From CBDAPE01 sp965198325 (GTDB lineage Bacteria > Pseudomonadota > Alphaproteobacteria > UBA828 > JAPUJA01), in NCBI GenBank assembly GCA_965198325.1, contig CBDAPE010000013.1:124001-188000 (forward strand): a stretch of DNA of 64,000 nt. Reading direction: 5' to 3'. The notes under the pieces are model-generated. The model did not search any database. It was not told where the DNA came from and saw only the letters and a list, made by a program, of their open reading frames with translations. Positions within the stretch are counted from its first letter, which is position 1, and each line of letters opens with the position of its first letter. The position numbers and the translations under genes were made by a program. Positions 8,655 through 15,658 of the stretch are shown here, in pieces.

Positions 8655-9428
8655 TCAGCCGGCGGTATCGATCGGCGAGCCCGCGAGCAATCCACCGTCG
8701 ACCGTGAAAAACTGGCCGGTTACGAAGTCACTCTCGTCGGAGGCAAGCCACAGCGTCATGTTGGCTATGTCGTCGGGCGTTCCCATCCGTCCCACGGGAT
8801 GATGGGCTAGTGCCGCCTGCTCGGCGGCGGCGGGATCGGGCGCATCGACGAACAGGGCTTCGGTCATCTCGGTCAGGATCCAGCCGGGACAGACCGCGTT
8901 GCAGCGTATCCCGTCGACGCCGTTGTCGACGGCAACGGCGCGGGTCAGCATATGAACCCCGCCCTTCGAGGCGTTGTAGACCGGCATGCGGTGGTCGGCG
9001 ACGAATCCGCTGATCGATCCGACGTTGATGATCGAGCCCCCGCCTCGTGCGCGCATCGGCTCGATAGCGTATTTCGAGCACAGGAAGACGCCTTTGAGGT
9101 TCACCCCGATGATGGCGTCGAACTCCTCCTCGCTTACCTGGTCGATGGTCTTTTTCGCCTGCTCGATCTCGATCCCTGCGTTGTTGACGAGCACGTCGAG
9201 CCCACCGAAGGCGTCGAGCGTCGCGTCGATCAGGGAGCGGACGTTGGCACCGTTGGCGACGTCCGCGTGACGAAAAACCATGGCATCGCCCGGAAACGGC
9301 AGCTCGGGCGCAATCACGTCGCAGACCGCGACGCGTGCACCCTCGGCGGCGAACCGTTCGGCGATGGCCCGCCCGTTGCCCCGGGCTCCGCCCGTAACGA
9401 TCGCGACCTTATTCTCGAGCCGCCCCAT
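8655..9428 (-). CDS. SDR-family NAD(P)-dependent oxidoreductase
   Basis: 257-aa classical short-chain dehydrogenase. It has the cofactor loop TGGARGNG near residue 12, NNAG, a catalytic Ser in VGSISG and the YNASK active-site pair. An Asp at the end of the second beta strand (VAVCDV) favours NAD. The start lies 3 bases after the stop of the Rieske oxygenase gene upstream on the same strand. It probably oxidises a product of that system. Its substrate is unknown. Confidence 0.9.
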   Translation of the reverse strand: MGRLENKVAIVTGGARGNGRAIAERFAAEGARVAVCDVIAPELPFPGDAMVFRHADVANGANVRSLIDATLDAFGGLDVLVNNAGIEIEQAKKTIDQVSEEEFDAIIGVNLKGVFLCSKYAIEPMRARGGGSIINVGSISGFVADHRMPVYNASKGGVHMLTRAVAVDNGVDGIRCNAVCPGWILTEMTEALFVDAPDPAAAEQAALAHHPVGRMGTPDDIANMTLWLASDESDFVTGQFFTVDGGLLAGSPIDTAG

Positions 9429-9431
9429 TCC

Positions 9432-10562
9432 TCAGGCGTCGAGCGCCGTCTTGACCAGCGTCTGGAAGTGGTGGACCGCGTGTTCGCTCCACTCGGTCCG
9501 TCCTTCGTCGACGATGAAACGGCCCTGCTCGTAGCCCCGGCTGTGGTAGCCGCGCTGCACGCTCTCGACGATCGAGACGTCTTCCTCGCGCACCGTGTCA
9601 ACAAATTTCGCAGCCTCCTCTTGCTCCTGTGTCGGCTCGGCCTGAGGAAAGTACCAGTCGCAATTCTGCAGGGTCAGCTCGGGCGTGAGCGGGATGTTGT
9701 GGAAAGTGTTCATGTAGCCGCCCGGATAGACCTCGAAGCAGATGTTGGGCCAGAGCAGCCAGCCACCGTAGTCGTCGGCCCGCGCTTCATCGCCCGCGGT
9801 CAGGCTGTAGCCCAGCTGGTCGGCATCCACGCCGTTCGACGTGTGGCTGTGATAGAGATCGTGGATCGCGATGCGGTACGCCGCCATGTCGATGCTCTGG
9901 GCCATCAGGCTCGGATGGCGGATCGGGCAGTGATAGCACTCGCAGAAGTTCTCCATCACGTTCTTCCAGTTCGCCTTGAGCGTATAGTCCGTATGCCGGG
10001 CGAAGGTGAGCCGATCGAGGTCCGGTGCGAGACTCCGGATTTCGTCCTCGAGCGCGCCGGTCTGGCTCTTGAGCGAGGGCGCGCCGGGATCGAGATTAAC
10101 GAACAGGAAATTCAGAAAGGTCTCGACCTGAACCGGCTTCAGGCAGAACTCGTCGCCGTTGAAGCCGGCGACCTTCTCGCTGCCCCGGGCCGAGCGGAGC
10201 TCGCCGTCGATGTGGTAGGCCCAGGCGTGATAGGGGCAGGTAATGATCTTCGTGTTGCCCGCGCCTTCGAGCAGCTCGTGGGCGCGGTGGGAGCAGACGT
10301 TGTAGAAGGCGCGGATGACGTCGTCCTTGCCCCGGATGATCAGGATGTTCTGGTCGAACACCTTGAAGGTGATGTAGTCGCCGGGCTTGGCCACCAGCTC
10401 CGCGTGACCGACGAACTGCCACGTCTTGTAGAAAATTGCGCTTTTCTCTTCGTCGAAAACCGCCGGATCGTAATAGAGCCATGCCGGCAACGTGAAGGAT
10501 TGCGCGGGATCGGCAGCGAACCGGCCGACTGCATCGCGGCCCAGGGTCGAAATCTTGCTCAT
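9432..10562 (-). CDS. Rieske aromatic-ring-hydroxylating-type oxygenase, alpha subunit (copy 1)
   Basis: 376-aa oxygenase. Its Rieske [2Fe-2S] ligands are C90, H92, C109 and H112 (CSH then CPYH, 16 residues between). The mononuclear iron site lies in NWKNVMENFCECYHCPIRHP (His211 and His216). The overall pattern, including the GSEKVAGFN segment, is close to the family that contains choline and carnitine monooxygenases and glycine-betaine demethylase GbcA. The start has a strong GAAGGAGG site. A paralogue begins 29 bp upstream and an SDR follows after 3 bp. No reductase gene is adjacent, so electrons must come from elsewhere. Substrate is inferred to be an N-methylated amine. Confidence 0.92.
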   Translation of the reverse strand: MSKISTLGRDAVGRFAADPAQSFTLPAWLYYDPAVFDEEKSAIFYKTWQFVGHAELVAKPGDYITFKVFDQNILIIRGKDDVIRAFYNVCSHRAHELLEGAGNTKIITCPYHAWAYHIDGELRSARGSEKVAGFNGDEFCLKPVQVETFLNFLFVNLDPGAPSLKSQTGALEDEIRSLAPDLDRLTFARHTDYTLKANWKNVMENFCECYHCPIRHPSLMAQSIDMAAYRIAIHDLYHSHTSNGVDADQLGYSLTAGDEARADDYGGWLLWPNICFEVYPGGYMNTFHNIPLTPELTLQNCDWYFPQAEPTQEQEEAAKFVDTVREEDVSIVESVQRGYHSRGYEQGRFIVDEGRTEWSEHAVHHFQTLVKTALDA

Positions 10563-10591
10563 CGTTGACCTCCTTCAAACCCGACGTCGTC

Positions 10592-11725
10592 TCAGTCGAG
10601 ATCGCCCAGCGCCGCGTGCACCAGCGTCTGGAAATGGTGCACCGCGTGTTCGCTGATGTCGGTGCGCCCGGCATCGACGATGAAGCGACCCTGATTATAG
10701 CCCATTTGGTGCAGGCCCTTCTGGACATTTTGGACGAGGCCGATGTCCTCGGGATTGAGGACGTCGCGGAAGTAGTCGATGTACTGCTGCTCCTGCTCGT
10801 TGGGCTTGGGCTCCAGGAGAAAGATATCGAATCGCTCGCGCGTGAGTTCGGTGTCCGTAGGCATCGCCTGCAGCAGACCGAGATTGCCGCGTCCCGGCAT
10901 GACCCAGATCATCAGGTTGGGCCACAGAACGAAAAACACACCGTCATTGCGCGCGCCTTCGCCTTCGTAATCGTAAGCCCGGTTCGTGCCGGTCCTGGCC
11001 CGGCTGTGATGGGTCGAATGAATGGCGCCGGTCTCGATCCTGTAGGTCTCCATGTCGATGAGCGATGCGAACGCGGGGTGCGCCGAGGGGCAGTGGTAGC
11101 ACTCGTTGAAGTTCTCGATCACGACCTTCCAGTTGGCCTCGAGCTCGAAGCCGCAGTCGCCGGCCTTGGTCAGTTTGTCGAGATCGGGCACGTAGCCGCG
11201 GATCTCCTCTTCGAGCTCGCCGGTTTGGGATTTGAGCGACGGCGCGTCGGGGTCGAGGTTGACGAAAACGAGGTTGCAGAACACTTCGACCTGAACCTGG
11301 CGCAGGCAGAATTCGTCCGGATTGAAGCTCGCGACCCTTTCGCTGCCCCGGGCGCTGCGCAAGCTGCCGTCCAGTCGGTACGCCCAGGCGTGATAGGGGC
11401 AGGTCATCGTCTTGGCCGTGACTGTCCCCTTGCCGTCGAGCAACCGATGGGCGCGGTGTGAGCAGACATTGCAGAAGGCCCAAAGCTCGTCGTTCTTGCC
11501 GCGCACGATGGCGATGCTCTGATCGAGGATCTCGTGGGTGACGTAATGGCCCACGTCAGCCAGCTCTTCCACATGGCAGACATACTGCCAAGTCCTGAAA
11601 TAAATCGCGACCTTCTCGCGCTCGAACACATCGGGATCCGTGTAGTAGCGCGCGGGCAAGGTGTAGGAGCGCGCCGGATCGGGGTGGAATTTCTGTTCGG
11701 GCCTGAGGTAGGCGGGCTCCGCCAT
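10592..11725 (-). CDS. Rieske oxygenase alpha subunit (copy 2)
   Basis: 377-aa paralogue of the next gene. Rieske ligands are C88, H90, C109 and H112, with two more residues between the pairs than in copy 1. The catalytic iron site is in NWKVVIENFNECYHCPSAHP. The start at 11725 follows an AAGGAG ribosome site; the open frame extends upstream without such a signal. Tandem divergent alpha subunits could form a hetero-oligomer or act on successive methyl groups. The operon order is this gene, the second oxygenase, then the SDR. A LuxR-type regulator lies 148 bp upstream on the same strand. Confidence 0.91.
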   Translation of the reverse strand: MAEPAYLRPEQKFHPDPARSYTLPARYYTDPDVFEREKVAIYFRTWQYVCHVEELADVGHYVTHEILDQSIAIVRGKNDELWAFCNVCSHRAHRLLDGKGTVTAKTMTCPYHAWAYRLDGSLRSARGSERVASFNPDEFCLRQVQVEVFCNLVFVNLDPDAPSLKSQTGELEEEIRGYVPDLDKLTKAGDCGFELEANWKVVIENFNECYHCPSAHPAFASLIDMETYRIETGAIHSTHHSRARTGTNRAYDYEGEGARNDGVFFVLWPNLMIWVMPGRGNLGLLQAMPTDTELTRERFDIFLLEPKPNEQEQQYIDYFRDVLNPEDIGLVQNVQKGLHQMGYNQGRFIVDAGRTDISEHAVHHFQTLVHAALGDLD

Positions 11726-11873
11726 GTCGGGGTCTCCTTGCATCAATCGACTGATTCGCGGCGCCTGGCGGCTCCGCCAGTTACCGACGGTTATAGATAT
11801 TGCGTCCGGCAGACCACAAGAGTGCCATTGGGCACTAGGGATGAAACCCGCCCTGGTATACGGCAAGCGCGGC

Positions 11874-12920
11874 CTAGGGACCGCCCGCATCGGCCGTGCC
11901 GAGAAATTCGAGAAACAGGGAGAACAGCTCCCGTTCGGTCGTGATGTCGAGCTTGTAATAGAGCCGGGCGCGGTGGTTCTTCACAGTACCCCGGCCGATT
12001 CCCAGCGTCTTGGCGATCGCTTCGGTCGGATAACCGGCGAGGATATAACGCACGATCTCGCGTTCCCGCGGCGTCAGCTCTTCGGGCAGGAAGCGCTCGA
12101 CCGCCTGTTCGTAGTCGAGACCCGCGGGCGCCGGCGCACCGGCTTCGAGGACATAGATCCGGCCCCGGGGCGCCAGCGGAAAATTCGCGTCGAGCGGCTC
12201 GACGTGGAGCGAGCCGCCGCCGGCCAGTTCGCAGTCCCACCGGCCGTGCGGCTTGAGCGCGGCGATCCCGGCCTCCAGATCCGCGCGCTTGGATTCGGCC
12301 TCCCGCCAGGCGCGGCTCGTAAACACTCGGCGGTCGTCCTTATCGACAACCAGCACGGCGCGGGGCGTCTCCGGCGAGGCGCTCGCGGCGGTATCGCCGG
12401 CCAGCGAGAGGAACAGCCGCGAGACGTGAGCCCGATGCAGGCCGGCAACCGTCGGATAAATACGGCGCAGGCGGCCCAGCTCGGCCGGGGAATACCTGCC
12501 CCGGATGCGCTCCAGCGTCGGCGTCAGCGCCGCGCCCCCCGCGACTGGCAGGAACAGGCCCACATCGTCGGTGATTTTCGACTTCGGGATGAACACGGTG
12601 AAATACTCGCTGCTGGTGAGCTCGGGCGACGCCGCCTCTCTCAGGCTGACCACCCCGCCCCGCGCCCGTTCGCGCCAGTAGCGATGAAACGGGTCGAACC
12701 GATAATAGCCCGAGAGGTAGAGGTCGACGACATGGCCCGGCAGGCCGCTATTGATGAGATATTCGGGCGAAGCGTGGCGCGAGTAGAGCATGAGTGCCTG
12801 ATAGTCGCAGGGCACAAGACACTCCAGCAGGCGCAACAGCGCCGGGTGGAAGTCGGCCGTGCCGATATGGCCGGCAACCTCGCCCAAGGATTCAAAGAAG
12901 GCTGCGTCGCCGAGTTTCAT
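11874..12920 (-). CDS. LuxR-family transcriptional regulator
   Basis: 348-aa regulator with a C-terminal LuxR helix-turn-helix (LTPREREIVRYILAGYPTEA, then TLGIGRGTVKNHRARLYYKL). The roughly 270-residue N-terminal part matches no domain I can name; it shows neither a receiver nor a clear autoinducer-binding pattern. It is upstream of and co-oriented with the two Rieske genes, so it is the obvious candidate regulator of that operon. What it senses cannot be read from the sequence. Confidence 0.88.
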   Translation of the reverse strand: MKLGDAAFFESLGEVAGHIGTADFHPALLRLLECLVPCDYQALMLYSRHASPEYLINSGLPGHVVDLYLSGYYRFDPFHRYWRERARGGVVSLREAASPELTSSEYFTVFIPKSKITDDVGLFLPVAGGAALTPTLERIRGRYSPAELGRLRRIYPTVAGLHRAHVSRLFLSLAGDTAASASPETPRAVLVVDKDDRRVFTSRAWREAESKRADLEAGIAALKPHGRWDCELAGGGSLHVEPLDANFPLAPRGRIYVLEAGAPAPAGLDYEQAVERFLPEELTPREREIVRYILAGYPTEAIAKTLGIGRGTVKNHRARLYYKLDITTERELFSLFLEFLGTADAGGP

Positions 12921-13069
12921 GGGCCCCTGAAGTCGCCGCTGCAGGCTGCGGCGATGCGCTGTCGTGCGACTCTACGCGCCTCGCCCGAGGCGCGGCAACC
13001 GAGCGCTGGCGTCAACCGCCGACGATGCTATGCTCCCGGCCTCGAAACGAAACCGCCAGGATCCGGTTC

Positions 13070-13330
13070 ATGAAGGTCATCAAGGAGGGGGAGACCGTCC
13101 CCAGCGACGACGGCACCAGTGCCGGTCTCGACATTCCGCTCGACGAGATCGCGCAGGCCTTTGGCGTCTCGAAGAGCTTCTTCATGAATGCCTTCGAATC
13201 CGGCCAGGTCGAGGCGCAAGCCGAGGAAGCCGACGACGGTACGGTTGTCCTCACCTTCCGGATGGGCGATCGGGAATTGCAGATCGGAATCGCGCAAGCC
13301 GACGACAACGCACACGAACCGGGCACCTGA
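13070..13330 (+). CDS. Small DUF6522-like protein
   Basis: 86-aa acidic protein. It has a short helical segment (IPLDEIAQAFGVSKSFFMNA) that looks like a degenerate helix-turn-helix, then a beta-rich tail (TVVLTFRMGDRELQIGI). This layout resembles the DUF6522 family, which I recall near Crp/Fnr-type regulators; that link is from memory. It is convergent with the fnr-type gene, their stops 9 bp apart, and divergent from the LuxR gene. Function unknown. Confidence 0.65.
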   Translation: MKVIKEGETVPSDDGTSAGLDIPLDEIAQAFGVSKSFFMNAFESGQVEAQAEEADDGTVVLTFRMGDRELQIGIAQADDNAHEPGT

Positions 13331-13339
13331 TGCGCGACG

Positions 13340-14078
13340 CTAGCCCTCCGCGAGGGCGTGCAGCGCGGCGCGTTCGAGGAAGCGAATTTCGCGGGCATTG
13401 ACCAGGTCGATGACACCGTCGTCCTTGAGCTTGGTCATGGTGCGGCTCACGGTCTCGATCGTCAGGCCGAGATAGTCGGCGATATCGGGCCGGATCATCG
13501 GCAGCGGCAGATTTCCGCCGTCGGCCCCCATGCGCCTTCAACTTTTCGTCGAGCGCAAGCAGGAACGAAGCGATCTTTTCGAGCGCGGTCTTGCGCCCCA
13601 GCAGCAACATCTGATCCTGGGCAGCTGCCAATTCGTCGTTGGCGAATGAGAACAGTCGCTTCTCCATTCCCGAAAACAGTTCGAGCAAGGCCTCGAGCTT
13701 GGGCCGCGCAAAGCGGCAGAGCGTAACGTTGCCGACCGCCTCCGCGCTGTAGGAGTAGCCCTTGCTCGACGCCAGACCGAGGAAGTCGCCCGCATAAAGA
13801 AAGCCGGTAATCTGGCGACGGCCATCGGGCAACAGCTTGTAAAGCTTCACGGCACCCTCGGTGACGTTGTACACGCAGTCGGTCGGATCGCCCTCCTGAA
13901 ACAGAAGCTCTTCGGGTCCCAGATGCACCTGATGGACGATCGAGCTGATTTGGCCGATCTCATCATCCTTGAGCGCGGCACAGAAGGTCAGATGACGCAC
14001 GCCGCAGGCGGCGCAATACTTGGCGCGGCAATCGCCGGCCGGGGTCCCGGACGGCTGGATTTTCGGCAGGGTGGCCAC
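13340..14078 (-). pseudogene. fnrL: Fnr/FixK-type transcriptional regulator, frameshifted
   Basis: Crp/Fnr-family regulator with an N-terminal Cys cluster (C22, C25, C33 in CAACGVRHLTFC, plus C17) suited to an oxygen-sensing [4Fe-4S] centre. A cNMP-type beta barrel and a dimer helix follow. The recognition helix contains ETVSR, the E-x-x-S-R pattern that reads TTGAT half-sites. The frame breaks at a run of five G near 13526-13530; removing one G joins KLKAHG to ADGGNLPLPM. I chose the GTG at 14078, which has a GGAGG site. A homopolymer indel is a common sequencing error, so the gene may be intact in the organism. Confidence 0.85.
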
Positions 14079-14211
14079 GTCGTTCCTCCGAACCAATCCG
14101 GTCAGTTCTCCTGATTTATACTCCCGTTTTGCGGCCCTTGACCAGCGAACAACATTAAGCCGCGATCGGCAAATCAGCGGCGGCCGGTGCCAGGGTCCAC
14201 GGGTTCCGCCT

Positions 14212-14225
14212 TTGATCTGAGTCAA
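14212..14225. promoter_or_regulatory. FNR-type box (near-consensus)
   Basis: TTGAT-ctga-GTCAA, nine of ten consensus positions. It is centred about 61 bp before the ATG at 14280, the right distance for class II activation of that gene. It also lies 134 bp upstream of the divergent fnr-type gene, so autoregulation is possible. Confidence 0.75.
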
Positions 14226-14279
14226 GGCTGTGCGCGCCAAGCTGCGCTAGCGTTTTCCGGATCGCACCGGCAGGCAACG

Positions 14280-14762
14280 ATGCAAGACGAGACCCGTTAC
14301 GTCGCAAAGCCGCTCGAAGCGGACCAGATCGACCTAGTCTACCCCCTGGTTCGGGAGATTATCGAGAGCCTGAGCGTTGAGGCTTGGCGGCGCTACGCCG
14401 GGCAATTCGTCTTGCCGGACGACGTTATCCCCCAGGACCGGGGCATCGTCGTTATCGAAGCGAAGCGCGCGTACTTGCGCGGCATGTTCGCCTATCGTGT
14501 CGTACCCTGCCTGGATACCGGTCGCCGCTTCATGGTCGACTGCATCGTTGCGCCGGAAGCGATCGATCGGCGCTCGGTCGCGCGCCACTTGATCGAGACA
14601 ATGCACCATTACGCCGGGCGCCACCGGTGCGAGACGATCGACACCAAGCTCGCACAGGGGAATCTCTGGGTCGCCGATATGCTGCGACGGACCGGCTATC
14701 ACGAAGAGCACAGGTCGATCTTCCGCCATTCGTGCAGCGCATCGCCCGGCGTCAGCGCTTAG
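14280..14762 (+). CDS. GNAT-like / autoinducer-synthase-like acetyltransferase
   Basis: 160-aa protein with a GNAT-like pattern: a GMFAYRVVP strand, a region where the acetyl-CoA loop would lie, and a C-terminal NLWVADMLRRTGYHEEH segment. I chose the ATG at 14280 because the FNR box would otherwise lie inside or too close to the coding region. A near-perfect FNR box sits about 61 bp upstream, so expression is probably induced when oxygen is low. Small genes of this kind accompany FixK/Fnr regulons in alphaproteobacteria, but the acceptor is unknown. Confidence 0.7.
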   Translation: MQDETRYVAKPLEADQIDLVYPLVREIIESLSVEAWRRYAGQFVLPDDVIPQDRGIVVIEAKRAYLRGMFAYRVVPCLDTGRRFMVDCIVAPEAIDRRSVARHLIETMHHYAGRHRCETIDTKLAQGNLWVADMLRRTGYHEEHRSIFRHSCSASPGVSA

Positions 14763-14763
14763 A

Positions 14764-14937
14764 TCAATCCGTCCGGATGGTCGGACAGGTCGGCTCGCCG
14801 GCGCCGGCCAAGCCCTTGTGAAGCTCGGCGGTCACCTCGCGCGGCGCACGCTCTGAGAGGGCAGAACGCACGTCGCCGGGACACGTCGCGGGCGCAATCT
14901 CATCCCGCGCGTCAAACATGTCCGGCGCTCCGTCCAT
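14764..14937 (-). CDS. Possible small protein
   Basis: 57-codon frame ending just past the stop of the convergent acetyltransferase gene. A second ATG at 14919 would give 51 aa. The peptide (MDGAPDMFDARDEIAPATCP and onward) has no recognisable domain and no clear ribosome site. Reported only because the 280-bp gap otherwise holds nothing. Confidence 0.2.
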   Translation of the reverse strand: MDGAPDMFDARDEIAPATCPGDVRSALSERAPREVTAELHKGLAGAGEPTCPTIRTD

Positions 14938-15041
14938 TCCGGCATCGCCGCTATTGCCTCGGCAAGATTCCGCCTCTCGAGATGTTCCCGATCGACCGGC
15001 GGCTCCGTCGTCCGGCGCTTGACCGGAAATGGAATTCGCGG

Positions 15042-15557
15042 CTAGCGGATCGGAATCTTTTTGGCGGACTGTTTCTTCTTCTGTGCAGTCTTCGCCAGAC
15101 TGACCGTGAGGACGCCCTTGTCGAACTTGGCCTCGATCTTCCCATCGTCGACATCGTCCGGGATGGAAATTGAGCGGTGCACCGATCCGTAGCGGCGTTC
15201 GGAGAGGACGTAATTCTTTTCTTTCTCTTCCTTCTCCTCTTTCTTTTCGCCCTTGATCGTCAGCACACCGTCATCGACCGTGAGCTCGATATTCTTCTCG
15301 TCCATTCCCGGCAGTTCGACGCTGACCTCATAAGTGCTGCCCTCTTCCGAAAGATCGAGGCTCGGAAGCAGATGGCCGAACCCTTCGCGAGACGGCCAGT
15401 CGAACCAGCGGGATCGTTTCCCCGCCCACGGAAGGTCGGTCATGAAATCGTCGAACAGGCGGTCCATCTCGCGGCGCAGGCTCATCAGCGAGCCGCCGTT
15501 CCCGCCGGTCCGCGCAGGTGCCGTCTGGGGTTCGGAACGTTTTTCGATATTCACCAC
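15042..15557 (-). CDS. Small heat-shock protein Hsp20
   Basis: 171-aa holdase chaperone of the alpha-crystallin family. It shows the domain core (YEVSVELPGMDEKNIELTVD, GVLTIKGEKK), the FDKGVLTVSL edge strand and a C-terminal IPI anchor motif (KKIPIR) used for oligomer assembly. A Lys/Glu-rich loop (EKKEEKEEKEK) is long. I chose GTG at 15557 because GGAGG lies 7 bp upstream; the nearby ATG is out of frame and stops at once. A perfect FNR box about 95 bp upstream suggests induction by oxygen limitation. Confidence 0.92.
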   Translation of the reverse strand: MVNIEKRSEPQTAPARTGGNGGSLMSLRREMDRLFDDFMTDLPWAGKRSRWFDWPSREGFGHLLPSLDLSEEGSTYEVSVELPGMDEKNIELTVDDGVLTIKGEKKEEKEEKEKNYVLSERRYGSVHRSISIPDDVDDGKIEAKFDKGVLTVSLAKTAQKKKQSAKKIPIR

Positions 15558-15644
15558 GTCATGTCCTCCAAGATCGATTGAGATCCCGAATACGGGACAT
15601 CGTGTTGCATGGTGTTTTTGTACCGATATCCGCCGCGAACGGCA

Positions 15645-15658
15645 TTGATTCAGATCAA
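15645..15658. promoter_or_regulatory. FNR box, perfect consensus
   Basis: TTGAT-tcag-ATCAA, an exact palindrome for Fnr/FixK-type regulators. It is centred about 94 bp upstream of the Hsp20 start. A transcript from a class II promoter would begin near 15610. The box overlaps the last codons of the TRAP permease gene, which ends at 15655. Confidence 0.85.

Noticed and set aside
8952..10568. A 538-codon plus-strand frame
   Set aside because: Antisense shadow of the Rieske oxygenase and SDR genes, whose catalytic motifs are clear on the other strand.
15554..15569. ATG just after GGAGGA as the Hsp20 start
   Set aside because: It is out of frame and reaches a stop after three codons; the GTG at 15557 is correctly spaced and in frame.
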